From Aphelidium insulamus (Eukaryota > Aphelidiomycota > Aphelidea > Aphelidiaceae), in the NCBI GenBank assembly GCA_036784855.1, contig JAZDSV010000026.1:1-64000 (forward strand): a DNA stretch of 64,000 nt, in the 5' to 3' direction. A program made the translations under genes and the position numbers. Of this stretch, positions 43,082 through 55,290 are shown in pieces; position 1 is the first letter of the stretch; every line of letters starts with the position of its first letter. Under the pieces are notes generated by a model that saw nothing but the letters and a program-made list of their open reading frames with translations, made no database searches and was not told the DNA's origin.

Positions 43082-44929
43082 CTATTGACACTGCAGCCAA
43101 AGCAAGATTTCCATGCCGTCCTTCTTCAGCGCCGCTGTGAATTCGGTCGAGGTGGCAGCAAATCTCTCAAACAAACCGCAGAGACCTGGCAACATTGGGT
43201 CGGCTCTGTCGGAACAAGATCGCAAGCACTCCAAAAAGCGGTCAAAAAATTGTGGCCACTGTGCGCACTGTGTTGCAATGTCGCCACTGGTATCTTCTAC
43301 ATTGCAGCTCATTAGTTTACAAATATGTACGTATATAATAGTAGTCTACCATCAGCGGTCGCAGCCATCAAACATTCTGTAATTAATGCACAACGCCTCT
43401 CCGTGTCAAACAGCAAGGCAAATAGCGACCGGGCGGTGCATGCAGTGACAAACAGTTCTCGACTAGCACGATGTTGTCGCAGTGCATTCAACAAGGCGTT
43501 CAAGCATAAATTTGTGTGCTTTGCGCCGGCTTCCGTCAGTTCAAATTCAAGCCAAGCGGTGCACAGCAGTACATCCGACGGCGATTGTTGTGAGTTATCT
43601 CCATTAGCACGCAAATCAGTCACGGATTTCTCCAGCCGGCTCTTTATCGTTGTCTGCATGAATATTGAGAAAACAGTATAAAGATATTTTAACGTACTAG
43701 AAGATTTGCTGCCGCGGGAGAGCTATTCTTCTTGGACACCAAGTGCCGCACATACTCAACAAGTGTTTGGAAGAACGCAACTCGCAACGCATCTGCGCTA
43801 CTTTGCGGACCGCTGAACATTGGCAGGCTGGCATCAATCCATTTGAATATCTGATTTGATGTGAGAAGTTGTAATCGTTAAAGGAAGCAAACTGACATCC
43901 AGAATTTGAGATTGCTCTGGCGATGAAGAACCATCAGATACATCACTAAAAGGTTTTTTCGATCCAGACGTCAAGTCAGTGACCTCGGTGGCAGCGGCAT
44001 AGCGTCCAAGGAATTGCCACACAGGCTCGACCGCGTCAATTACAGGCTCGGGGCTGGTATTGTCGACAATTTTACTGGAGTGTTGACCAGTATCGACTTG
44101 CTCCCAGAACACTTCGTCCGTTTGCGTCGCAACTGCATGAGCGCTTAATGGATATATTAGTGAACAGGTCTTGTATGCGTGCCTTGTTTGGAGGGCTTTG
44201 CTGGCGGCTCCACCATCACTGGTACGTTCTTTACTTTTACAACAACCCGTTCTACGGGAGCTTTAGCCGCGTTAAGTAGACTTTTCAATCGCTCTGCTCG
44301 TTCCCGAAGCTGAAGTGTATCAGCAGCCCAAAAATTTACTTGATAGTTGGACTTGCCGTCTTCACGGAACGTTCCAACTCGGCGGTTACGGTGTTGTTTT
44401 GGTCAGCCTGCTCTTGCAGCGTCTTGACCTGTGACGGTTCAATGCTGCTGCAGTATATAGCACGCTGAGCTGATACCTGTGCGCGCAGTTGCTTGTTGGA
44501 CGTCACCAGCTCGCGGTTGGCTTCTCGGAGGCGCTTACATTCGGCATCCGACTTTTTCAAGGCATCGCTTGCAGATGTGTCCTCGGCCTGCCGTTAGTTC
44601 AAGGTCTTCTGATATTCATAGTGCCAGATACTTGCCTGCCTGTCTCTGTCCAGCTGCGTACGTTCCCGTTTCAGCTCTGAGCGCTCCTTGGTAAGCCGTG
44701 CTTGTTCCGCCTGCAGCTGAAGCGACTTTTTCTACAAACGACCACCATGTTACAGTGGTGCTGTTCGCTGCAGCTGACGGGCAGCATTGCGCACCTTGAC
44801 TTGCGCGGACAGAGTCTGCAACTCGTCGATAATGGTCGCCAGGGCCGCGGGGTCGCTCAGCAACGCGGCATCCCACTGTACGGCCCGCTCGCCACTGTCC
44901 AGCGCAGTCTCCAAGTCCGCAGATGGCAT
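43082..44929 (-). CDS. Coiled-coil protein with C-terminal helical domain, not identified
   Basis: Exons 44795..44929, 44636..44731, 44357..44587, 44183..44309, 43897..44132, 43698..43850, 43350..43653 and 43082..43296 give 498 residues. Residues about 25-170 form a long coiled coil (LAAEQ-type heptads: KKSLQLQAEQARLTKERSEL, SDAECKRLREANRELVTSNK). A Pro/Val-rich linker follows, then an all-helical region (RVAFFQTLVEYVRHLVSKKN, LCLNALLNALRQHRASRELF, LPGLCGLFERFAATSTEFTA) that looks like HEAT/armadillo repeats. The layout suggests a centrosomal, basal-body or trafficking scaffold. I cannot name the family. Three introns start with GC (gcaagt twice, gcacgc once); in each the GT alternative breaks the frame. 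Confidence 0.75.
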
Positions 44930-45140
44930 AAACAATTCTTTGATGTAAATATGTATGTATGTATCCGTCAAGTTCTTTCAGCGTCACGCACCTTAGTGAT
45001 AACTACACAATTACTTGGTTGCTATACAAATGAACTTGTTGTAGACTTTTGCGTTAGCGGCTTTAACGATTTAAAGATCAATTACATAGTTTAGCACGGC
45101 TTAATGTCTAGAAATTTATGGTAGAGGTATATTCAACAGA

Positions 45141-47222
45141 TCAGTCATCAGCCACCAACTGCCGGTAAGGACTTCGGTACTCCAGACGGCGGTAGAGGGA
45201 GGCGCACGACTCGGCATCAATTTCATTGCCCTGCACATGATGATAAACACAGTTCAACAAGTAATATCCAACCTGCAAGCACAGATTAAACAGTCCAGCG
45301 CGGCCATCGTGCAGCCACTCGCACGCCAAATCTTGCTCAGTCAGTATGTCGATGAATGAGCGGAGCGACTGTTCTCCCAGTCCATTGTGCGCCAAGTTCA
45401 GGCTGCCCAGCGTGCGGTTGCCACACTTTGTCCACACACCGTCCAGTTCGGCAAACCAGTCGCGGCCGTCATGGAACGTTTCCACCTGTTTACGATTATT
45501 GTTGGACATTATACACTGTAGTGCACTTGCCACATTCTCCTTGATGTCTTCGGTGCGAGACTTGCGCGACGGGGACCGATTTGCCGGTGGCGGTCCCGCG
45601 GCAGATGATGGAGACTTTTTGCTGGTCAGCACGCTCGACACCGCCGGCTTCAACTTGGCCGGCGATGATGCCGTGGATGAATCCGAGATATTTGGCTTGG
45701 CAGTGGCGGGCGGTGTCGGTGCGGGCGATGTGCGACTCTGGCCGGCGGAGGTAGTGGTGGCAGCCGCGACACTTGATGAAGCCTTTTCTGATTCCTGTTT
45801 CTTGCTGCCGGGTTTCAATGGACTCTTTTTGGCACCGGCTTGCGCGTCCTTTTTCGCCACGGACACATTGTCCATACTCTTTCTGCCAGAGTGGAGTTAC
45901 ATGACATATAGTAGAGGTACACGAGTGTGCCTACTTGCTAACACTGCGTCCAAGCCGCGACTTGGAGCGATCTTCTTGGCGGCGCTGGGACTCCTGCAGC
46001 ACTGCTCGGCGCACAGTCGTCGCCTCCTCGGCAGTGAGCGCAGTCTTACCAAACACCTGCAAATAAACACAGGCGTATGTGTGAAGCTGTGTCAATACCT
46101 TGGCGAGGGAGGCCGCCCCATCATCTCCGACGGAATTGCCGGCCAGTGACAGTGACACCAATGTCTGGTTACGAGACAGAGCGTCCGCAATGTCCCGCGC
46201 GCCGCCTCGGCCGATTCTGTTGTGGAACAATGACACGGACAGCAGGGAGCGGTTGGTGGCTAGAGCCATGGCAATGGATGCGGCATCCGTGTCATCCAGG
46301 CCGTTCCCACGCAGAGAGAGGTGTCGTAGTTGTGAGGGGGGTCCCGCTAGCTCTGCCAAGTGCGGCCGCCACTCGCCGACGTGGCAAAAGTCCACCGCCA
46401 CCGCCTTCAAGTGGCCGCACTGTGCCACGTCACGTACCGCTGCCACAACAGCCTCACCAAAGTCGCCATCACCGCCAACTTGACAGTTCCACAAGCTTCG
46501 GGGCGGCTTGAGCAACGCGATACCACAGACCAGACGCCGGTACGCACCTCAGCTTGACCACGGAGTTGCATGCCGCCACGCACAGACAGAGTATGCGCAG
46601 TTGCTGTGCCGACACGTGACAGTTCTCCGCGCGGACCTGCTGCACAGCCTCCGACTTGCCGCCCAGCACGACGGTAATGCCACTATACGCCGCACTGTTA
46701 CCGCCAGGCAACATCGACGACGGGGACGGCGGCAATGCGGGCAGCTGTGTCCGCACTGTCGACGACACCTCTTCCACGGCGGCATTGTGCACGGTTGCCA
46801 CGGAGCTGTGCAGCAGACTGCTGGCGGCCACTGTGGAGCCGCCCACAGTCCCCGGTGACTGTTGTCGACGGATCGGATCCTGACTGCGCACTCCGCTGCC
46901 CACGTCCACCGACATGCGCTGCCACAGCAGATGAGCCCGGTAGTGGCAGCAGTGTGTGGTGATGACGATGTGTGTAAACGTACATGTGCATTGGTGGGCG
47001 GTGGCTGCGTAGGGGCGGCGGTGTTGCCCGAGTGCTGCGCCACACGCATCGAAAGCGGCGCACAGTCCGTCAGTAGGGCGGCACACAGCCGGGCATAGTC
47101 TGCCTGGAAGTTGCCGGTGCACAGCGGCACTTCTGCCTGCTCTACGCAAGTACAAGTACAAGGTCAGCGTGGGGCAAGCTTGCCGGAGCACTGTGTGGCG
47201 CACCGCTCACTGTTTCCTCCAT
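45141..47222 (-). CDS. LRRC71-like leucine-rich repeat ciliary protein
   Basis: Exons 47204..47222, 46984..47141, 46548..46918, 46099..46495, 45935..46056, 45273..45882 and 45141..45230 give 588 residues; the first exon encodes only six residues (MEETVS). Ribonuclease-inhibitor-type repeats are clear: LRHLSLRGNGLDDTDAASIA, NRSLLSVSLFHNRIGRGGAR, NQTLVSLSLAGNSVGDDGAA. After them comes VFGKTALTAEEATTVRRAVL and a long Ser/Lys/Pro-rich linker, then a final repeat (LGSLNLAHNGLGEQSLRSFI and LFNLCLQGNEIDAE). This split-LRR layout, with LTxxE...RR after the main block, matches LRRC71, an axonemal protein of motile cilia. If right, the organism makes flagellated zoospores. The last 42-base intron is in frame either way and was called because it restores an LRR. 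Confidence 0.75.
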
Positions 47223-47264
47223 CCGTGCTTTATTAATTCAGTCGAAAAATATATATATATATAT

Positions 47265-50200
47265 TCAGTCGACGACAATTTCCACGGAGCTAGCCTCGTC
47301 CTCCTCTTCGTTGTCTTCCTCGTTGTCTTCCATATATTCTGTATGCTTGTCGGCCTTCACAGTCTCCACTGGCTCCATTGGCTCCTCTATCAAGGACACG
47401 TCATTGTCTTGATGCTCCTCGGCGTCATAGTAGTTGGAGGTCTCGCTGAGAGCCGACACGCTGTTGTTGGCATCACGCAACCCCGCAGCATTCAGAGTAC
47501 CTGGCAGTGCAGGCATGGCTGGTGGTGAAATCGGCGACTCTGCCACATCAACTTTCCCTCCATCCTCGGCCTCCTCGTCTGAGGTCACGGTGACCGAGAC
47601 ATTTGTTGTTTCACGGGCCGGCGACAGCAGCTGGTCAATGCCGCCAATGTCTTGCACGGCCAAATGCTGCGGGCTGCTCTGCAATTGCGGCGGTTGTGCA
47701 GGATTTGGCACTGACGACGATGATGATGGTTGTGGTGGCGGAGATGCATTGTCATCCTCGCTCATGGTCTCCTCATCCAGATTGACTTCATCAAGCGCCA
47801 GGCCTGACACGTCCGCGCCACCAACTCCCTCGCCGCCTGATGACCTGGCCGATCTGGGCGACTGGGCACTATTGGATTCTTCTTGTGGCGATGGGATCGC
47901 CGGCTCGGGCAGAGACATTCCTGACGGCTCCTCGGCGGGCATGATGTAGTCCAGACCGTACAACAAATCCTTCAACAGTCGATCGGGATGCTTGTCGTGC
48001 GCCGTGAGTGGCGAAATGACGGCCGGTCGAAGCAGTATGCCGCCCCACAGAGACAGCACTTGGTTAAAGTGTGCGTATGACTCGGCCGCCTCTTCACCCA
48101 CCGATGGCGACAGAGGCGGTGTCGCCATTCTATCATTCGGTGATATCATATGCCTAATTTTGAGATGGAATCAAAGATGATACTAGTCATATTCTCAACA
48201 GCGCACCTGTTCATGCATCGCAACAACACTCGCAGAGACTTGTAGCGCACAGGCGACAGCAAGTCGACGACCTTCTTGACTTCGTCGCGCCGATTATCAG
48301 CATCAGCTTCAGATGATTCTACCGGATTTATATTCCACACGGAATATCAAGTATTTCAATACTCACGTCTTAAATATAAGTGTTTAAAGGTCTCGAAATC
48401 GGCAAAGGGAAACAGCGGCTCCGGCAGCTCCATTAAATATTGTCGCAGCACGCCCAGGAGCGCCACACGCGACGGCAATTGTGACATTTCCACCTGGCTG
48501 AGTGGCGTCACGCGATTCATGGCCATTCGAGTACTTTGCAGCGTGGTCGGATCCACCTCGCACGCCTGCAGCCAGACGGATATTGCCGTGCCGGCATCTA
48601 GTCAATTGTTGTAAACATATACAAACGAGTGCAGGAATGCACACCTTGACCGTCCAGATACTGGTCAATGGTCTGGGCGACCTGTTCGAATATCCACGGC
48701 AGTTTGACATTGTGGTAGCTGCAATACTCTACAATGTCCACGCCAAACAGCTGGTCTACCAATATAAGTTAACTTATGTAGTAGTAAAAACAAGTACCAT
48801 GCGCCGGCGGATGGTAGTGGCTGCGGTAGAGGATGGGCGGTGGGCGGATCATGCCGCAACGGTACTGTTCACACAGCACGGCAATGTCTCGCTCGGGCGA
48901 GAGGCACTCCAACCCGATCAGCATGGTGTTGCTGGTGTTTTGCGTGGTGGCCGCCAGTCCGCCCAGCGCCGTGGCGTAGGTGTGCAGGGCAGCCTTGATA
49001 GTCGACAGGCGTGACAATTCAATGTTCTCCAGGAACTTGATGTGGTCCGTGACGGTGGCGACGTACTGGATCCGTGACTGCTCCGCCGCATCCACCGCCA
49101 CCTTGTATTGCATGTCCATTGCGTCGGCTTCGGCGGCGGCTTCGCGTACCTTGTCCCCCAGCAGGGCTGCCTCAGACTTGTGCCACTGGTAGTTCCAGTT
49201 GTCTTTGGCGGTAAATTGCTTGCCGCGTCCGACAAGACGCAAGATGTCGCGGTCGCACAAGCCTTGACCAAATGCCGTGGCGTCCTCCTCGCTGGTGATG
49301 TAGCCGGGCAAATTCTTCATAAGCCACTGTGCCACATCGGAACCGCTCACCTGCACGCCGTGGAGCCATTAAGTATTAATGTGCTACACGGTGGAAAAAT
49401 ATTGAATTGTACTTACAACACGAAAAGTGCCGAGGAGAGGATACTTTAGTTCGCGTAGAGCCAGCTGCTGTTGCATCGACGCCACCAGCATATCCAGTTC
49501 CTCCTTGCTAAGCGCGGCTGGCCCAACATTGTGCATGACGTCCAGGTTGTGCGAGGAGGGCGGCTGCGTGGATAACGTGCTGTCGGTGCGCAGAACAGAC
49601 GCATTATTTCCGGGAACTTGGAGCGAGTTGCCAGTGGTGTGTTTGTCGTCGGTGGCAGACGAAGGAGATGTGACGGACGCTGCATCTGTCGTCGACTTGC
49701 CTTGCGCCTCGGCCTGCGCCTTGTCTGCCTGTGTTCGCATGGCCGCCAGTGCTGCCACAGATCAGTTCCATCAAGTCATCCATCTATAAAAATACTTGCC
49801 TATGCATGATTGCGCGTACGCCACATGTTTCTTCTCCACCTCCAGCTGCAGCTTCTCGGTGCCGCGTCTCAACTGATCAATGGCCGTGCGCCGTGCCGTG
49901 AACAGCTTCTTTGTCTCGTCGCCCCAGAGTCGCAGAGGCTCGACAATATTATCGCGCAGAATGCCAACGAATAGCGCCTGCTCCTCGGCCATGCGCGCCG
50001 CCTCATCCCGCACCAGCATGAAGGCCTTCTTCAGCGACGCACCCTCATCCCTCCCGAAACCGTCCTGGCACGACGGTCAGCGGCGGGTGCAACTACCCAC
50101 AAACGCAGACCTTGTTCAGACGGCGGTGAAGAAAGCTTTGCTGTAGCAGTGCCCGCATAGACTGCGAGTAGGTGTCGTGGATGCCCATTACATCCTGGCA

Positions 50201-50354
50201 GAAGGCGAGCACTTCCTGGTGCTCAGAGTAGCCTTGCAGCATCTACAAGGGTATTCAAGCTGCCTTAGTGGACTGAGTGGAGACAGCGCACCTTGCCGTG
50301 CAGAGCCTCCATGGGCGACTTGAGGTCGGCGCCGGCCCAGAAGCTCTCATTCAT
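47265..50354 (-). CDS. F-BAR / DEP / RhoGAP protein (Rgd2-like)
   Basis: Exons 50292..50354, 50111..50242, 49800..50043, 49417..49751, 48798..49350, 48645..48755, 48367..48597, 48207..48318 and 47265..48153 give 889 residues. The protein combines membrane-curving F-BAR helices (starting NESFWAGADLKSPMEALHGK, continuing in the 170-240 and 370-450 regions), a DEP domain inserted between them (VVSGSDVAQWLMKNLPGYIT, ATAFGQGLCDRDILRLVGRG) and a RhoGAP domain (DQLFGVDIVEYC, VALLGVLRQYLMELPEPLFP, SLWGGILLRP). The canonical RhoGAP arginine (GxYRxSG) region is atypical: the segment around DAGTAISVWLQACEVD lacks a clear arginine finger, so GAP activity is uncertain. This order is that of yeast Rgd2, which regulates Cdc42/Rho5. 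The C-terminal 200 residues are acidic and disordered. One intron (49752..49799) is GC-AG. Confidence 0.9.
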
Positions 50355-50785
50355 GCCGCGCCGTGTTTATCTGTTTGTGCAGTGTCTGAAGTAAAGGTGT
50401 GTTGCCTTGCAGTTTTACCGTTTGGCGTGTACATAACCTTATACTATTGCTGTTGTAAGTTGGCTGTGAGAAGCGTGTACGTACGATGACTTAATAATTA
50501 ATGTTCTCGTTGCCTGCCACTTCTGCAGATACTTCAGTAGCGTGTGCATGTCAGTGTAATACGGACACATGCTACTCGTAACCGTGCATTGTCCATAGGA
50601 ACTAAGTTCTTTGTGCAATGTGGATGCTTAATGGCATAACTACAACTTTTGCATATTTCTAGCATGTGTAGCCATACGACTCCCGACTACAGGTCATAGA
50701 AATAGACTTTTCAACGTGAACTTATATGATGAATGTGTTGTATCATGTGAAACATAATATATATTCTCACAAGGCCCTCGGCACG
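50355..50785. other. Intergenic, nothing recognised
   Basis: AT-rich spacer between the 5' end of the RhoGAP gene and the 3' end of the small orphan gene, both on minus. No gene, tRNA or repeat was seen. Confidence 0.45.
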
Positions 50786-51204
50786 TCACTCGTAGGAGCG
50801 CTGAAGTAGAATTGCACGCTCAAACACATTCAAGTTGATTCCTTCCAAGCAGCGTTGAATGCTGGGTCGGAACCGTGGCTACGTACACGGACATTAATTA
50901 CACAATGTTAATATATTACTTATTATATATATATTGTATATATGTATGTATATGTATATGTAGACAGCCATTCACCACATAATGGTTATACATTAGCAGT
51001 GGGCATGCATAATGTACTCAAGTACTTAATACAACATCTACGTGTAGGAGGCAATTATACACGTACGGGTGAGGTGGCATCCGACGCCTCCATGTCGCCA
51101 ATGAACTGGTACGCCGTGTCCAGTCTCAGGTCGCCCATGTCCAGCAGTGAGGCGTCCATCTCCATCTCGCTGTCGCCATACCGCAGCGTGACGGTGCTAC
51201 TCAT
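50786..51204 (-). CDS. Small conserved-looking orphan, 76 residues
   Basis: Exons 51067..51204 and 50786..50878 join in phase 0. The first encodes the very acidic MSSTVTLRYGDSEMEMDASL, DMGDLRLDTAYQFIGDMEAS. The second encodes PRFRPSIQRCLEGINLNVFE and RAILLQRSYE. The ending, with amphipathic spacing (FERAILLQRSYE), looks like a conserved docking helix. The 188-base intron is unusual for this genome and contains TATA/TATG microsatellite sequence, but both splice sites are canonical. No family is recognised. It diverges from the quinone oxidoreductase gene with 235 bases between start codons. Confidence 0.55.
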
Positions 51205-51439
51205 CACGCATATCCGGGTGATGCTTCCGATTATTTAAATAAATAATGTACATGTGCACTTGTATGCTACACCTACACGCCACAGGTGCGTATCCGGGTG
51301 TCGGGTGGAATGTGCGCGCACTCGGACACGAAATAGAATGCGCCGAATGGCAGCGCTGTCTCGGCCGTTGGCACTGCTGAAAGTGCCTGCAACATCGCGC
51401 TGATCCAGGTGCAGACACACACTGCAAGTTCTCACGGAA

Positions 51440-52962
51440 ATGCAGCAAGCCATTCTCGTGAGTGAATTGGGCGGCGCTGACGTGCTCCGTGTGAGTGATA
51501 CTGTGGCCAAACCCACGCCCGGTGCTGGTATGTCTATCTATAAGTGTATAGAGTTTACACTTGTCTTCCTTTCTCCACTTCTCAGGCGAGATCGTGGTCA
51601 AGAACGCGTATGCCGGGGTGAACTATATCGACACGTACCATCGCACTGGCCTCTACCCGATGGCGCTGCCCTTTATACCTGGACGGTAGGTGGCTACTTA
51701 TCTGCGATAAATTATGCTGGTTGACACATGTGTTGTAGTGAAGGATCTGGTGTGGTGGATGCCGTGGGTCCAGATGTATGATTAGCGCTGAATAGCCACA
51801 ATGACTCAGTCTTCAGGTCACCGATTTCGCAGTTGGCGACCGCGTGGCATATGTGTCGCCTGCAACTTATGCCCAGTACACTAAGGTGTCCACTTGTACG
51901 TTCATAAATCGTTATGTGCAAGTAGCTTACATATTATAATACCGATGCAGCCAAAGTGATCAAGCTGCCCGACAATGTGTCGTTTGAACAGGGCGCCGCT
52001 GCAATGATAGTAGGTAAGTTGGACATGATATCGAGGAACATACCCTTACTCGGTTTCACTATAGGTCTTACTGCCTTGATGCTGTCCAAGAAAGTCTACG
52101 CTGTCCAGAGTGGTGACTGGGTTCTCATTCATGTCAGTTGTGATGGTTTATTAACGTTAAGTTGACCTTTCACTGCAATAGGCTGTGGCTGGTGGTGCTG
52201 GCCAGATTTTGTGCCAGGTACTCAACTCTACCGTAATTCCACTTGCTTACAGTTAGATCTGCAAGAACATTGGCGCGAATGTCATTGGAACCACGTCTAC
52301 GCCAGAGAAGGCGGCAGTCGCCAAGGCTATCGGTGCTGATCACGTCATCCTGTACACTGAGCAAGATTTTGTTGCCGAAGTCAAGCGTATCACCGGCGGT
52401 GCTGGATGCGCGGTGGTCTATGACGGAGTTGGTAAATCCACATTCGACGGCAGTCTTGCCAGTGTGAAGTCGCGTGGCTGGCTTGTGTGCTATGGCAATG
52501 CTTCTGGCAAAGTATGTAGTCAACTATTTTTATTAGTGTTGCTCAACTGAGGGCATTTGTAGCCGGAACCGCTGGATATCTTGCGCCTCGGCTCCAAGAA
52601 ACTATCTCGTCCCACGTTGTTTGACTTTATCGGCACAAAGCAGGAGTTTACCGAACGTGAGTGCTTGTTGTCGACATATTTTGGATCATGTTTTATCGAA
52701 TGTTAACTTATAGTGGCGAATGACCTTTTCGGTAACTATATCCTGCCGGGAAAGGTAATATGTAATATTATATCGGTGACACTTCAAGCCGCTGACAACG
52801 ACAGATCAAAATCAATGTGAACTGCATTTTTGATTTGAAGGACGCGGCCGAGTCTCACCGTGCACTTGAAGGTAAATGCGATATTATGCATATGAAATGG
52901 TCGAACTCGGCCTCCCAACAGGTCGCGGCACCACGGGAAAGCTTCTCATCAAGATTGCATAA
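51440..52962 (+). CDS. Quinone oxidoreductase (zeta-crystallin type)
   Basis: Twelve short exons: 51440..51527, 51586..51685, 51739..51775, 51817..51895, 51951..52013, 52065..52132, 52182..52217, 52257..52511, 52563..52656, 52714..52754, 52805..52871, 52922..52962; 322 residues, all phases consistent. This is a zinc-free medium-chain dehydrogenase that reduces quinones with NADPH. Motifs: [79 protein letters not shown] (Rossmann fold AxxGGxG), [13 protein letters not shown] and [13 protein letters not shown]. The C-terminus [13 protein letters not shown] is typical. Exons down to 36 bases make it the most finely split gene here. It ends 46 bases from the convergent BIR1 stop. Confidence 0.95.
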
Positions 52963-53008
52963 ATCCAGAATTGAGAAGCAGAAGCAAGAAATACAGCAAA
53001 AAACAACT

Positions 53009-55145
53009 TTAATTGACGATATTGATACTGGATGTGAGCAATGCGGTGGCAGACGCAACCTCATCCTCAAATTGCTTTATCAGCACCGCAGTCCGCTCTT
53101 GAATCCTGCTGATTTCACGCTCGTGCAGCCTTCTCAGCATCGCTTCAACGGTGATGATGTTTTCCTTGTCTGGCACCGATGTGTTTTCACGCACATTCTC
53201 TGCCCGTTCAACCGTTTCTTTCTCGTTTGAGGTTGACCGTTGTTGTTCCGAAGATGAATTTGGCTTCAAGGAGCTTGCATCGGTGCCAGTCTGCACGCAC
53301 TAACACGTCATGTATATAGCGGTTGTTGCTTTTCTATGTACTTACATCGTCCGCAACCGGCAAAGAATCAGTTTGAGTTGGAATTTCGAGCGTACCGCCA
53401 CTGTGTTCTTTCGTAGTATCTTTTCGCGGGAGACCGTCGGCTGGGGGATTATCCACTACCATGCCATGATCCTGATGATCTTTTTGATTCCGGCTCAGCA
53501 AGCATGCTGAAGGTGAATGAAGCATTACTACCGGCGAAACTACGGTGGTATCCGCTGAAAATGTTGTTTGAGATTCGCTGACAACCTCCTTCGTTACAGT
53601 AACTTTACCGCGCTTCTACTGATATGAGCAATAGTAAAGACAAGAGAAAGAAAAACCTTGGATGCAGTTGATCTAGCCGGTGCTTTGGAGCTGTCCGTCT
53701 TCTTTTTAGCCGGTGCCCGCTTCGATCTCCGCAGCGGAGTTGCCTAGCAACATTATCGTTTGAATTGAAAAAGCTACTCACTAACAGCTGACGGATCTTC
53801 ATTGATTGTCGTGTCTGCAGACAGATCTTCGTCGACATTAGATTTTCCTTTACGCGAACGCAACTTTCGTGTGGATGCTGGCGGTGCTAAATCCGCATCG
53901 TCATCCGTGTCCAGCGAGCGCATCGATATGGCAGCTGTGCTCGCCATCGAAACGGTGGACGTCTGTCAGATGAAAGACTATTTAATGCGTCAGTGCATCG
54001 TACAAATGAGCAGTCATCTTCCACATCCACAGCATCATTAGCCCGCCTCCGTGTCTGCTTTCGACCTAAAGGTACCTTTTACCATTTAGTATCAAAAGTG
54101 CATAAAGTTAATTAACCTACTGGAGTACAATCAATTGCATGTTCATCAGCTGCCGCCCTGCCACGTTTAGACTTTCTGGTAGACATTGGCGTCGATGCCA
54201 GATCAGCCGCTGCCGACTGTGTAGCCTAATGGAGTGTGAGCTGCTTAAGGGACAAAAGTATAGATCACCTTGGTGACTCGAGATCTCTTGGCGGCGGTTT
54301 TCAGTACAGCAATGCATTCTGGTGCCCGCTTTTTGTGCTCGGTCCTGTAAACTTCAGTCAGCCATATCCCCATGTTGGTACAGCTGTGCTGTACAAATAC
54401 AACAAGAAGCCATATAGATGTTACTTGCGCAGGATTATCGCCCTTCTCCCAGCCGTCCAGAGCCAGGCCGCAGTACAAACACGTGGCCATGTCTGGCAGG
54501 TCATCGCCGTCTTCCGCAGGCGGGGTCATGACGAACCCGGCGGCGGCCATCTGCGAAGTAGTATATCAGGGCAGCTAGACAGTACACAGTGGAGCGGACA
54601 TACAGCTTTGGCGCCGCACTTCCAGCCACGCTTCCCGTCGTGCGGCCACTTGCCCACCGTGAATGTCTCTAGTCGCAGTGCGCACATGTCTTGACCCGTT
54701 ATGGTGGCAGCCATGTCATGCAGCTTGTGTTCACCATCTTCGTCGTCGCCCTTGCTGTCAGACGGCGCTGCTGCCGCCTTGCGGTACTCGGCCTCACTGT
54801 GCAGCAGTCGGGCCCACGAACAGCGAGGCGCGTGCTGCAAGTGTTCGGTGAGCGGATCGTCCGTGCGGCGCCATCCATCCAGCGACGTGCGGCACATGAA
54901 GCAGGTGACATTGTCGCTGCCGGGCTCCCCCGACACCTTGTTCAGGTAGAAGCCGGCCTTGGCAAGCTGGGCGGCAACAGCGTGAGCGCACAATGAACTG
55001 CTACATAGTACTACTGTGTGCCAACACATACCGTCTTGGGGCACGCCGCCCAGCCAGTGATGGGGTGCGGCCACAGCGACTCGGCGCGGAAGAATGACTG
55101 CTGGCGAACGCTCTCGCTGCAGTAGTTGGCGACTCCCGAGGACAT
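53009..55145 (-). CDS. BIR1: BIR1/survivin-type chromosomal passenger protein with two BIR domains
   Basis: Exons 55032..55145, 54604..54966, 54429..54550, 54269..54344, 54117..54225, 54004..54065, 53786..53962, 53657..53743, 53346..53615 and 53009..53299 give 556 residues. Two BIR zinc domains open the protein: the first with WPHPITGWAACP, NVTCFMCRTSLDGW, LTEHLQHAPRC; the second with MATCLYCGLALDGWEKGDNP and TEHKKRAPEC. A basic, disordered middle (RKQTRRRANDA, RSKRAPAKKKTD) and a C-terminal helix (LRRLHEREISRIQERTAVLI) follow. Two BIRs plus a long tail is the fungal Bir1/Pbh1 plan; such proteins bring Aurora kinase to centromeres with INCENP. The intron after the second zinc knuckle is GC-AG (gcaagt). 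Confidence 0.9.
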
Positions 55146-55290
55146 TGTCGGTGTGTTTACGTCGACGTATGCGTGAGTGTCGTAGGGTGTATGTGTGGGT
55201 GTGTGTGTCGGTGTGCCGCGACGGCAGCGGGAGGAGAAAAAGGCAATGCAACCAGCGGCGCCGTAGCAGACACAACGCACAACAGTCGAG

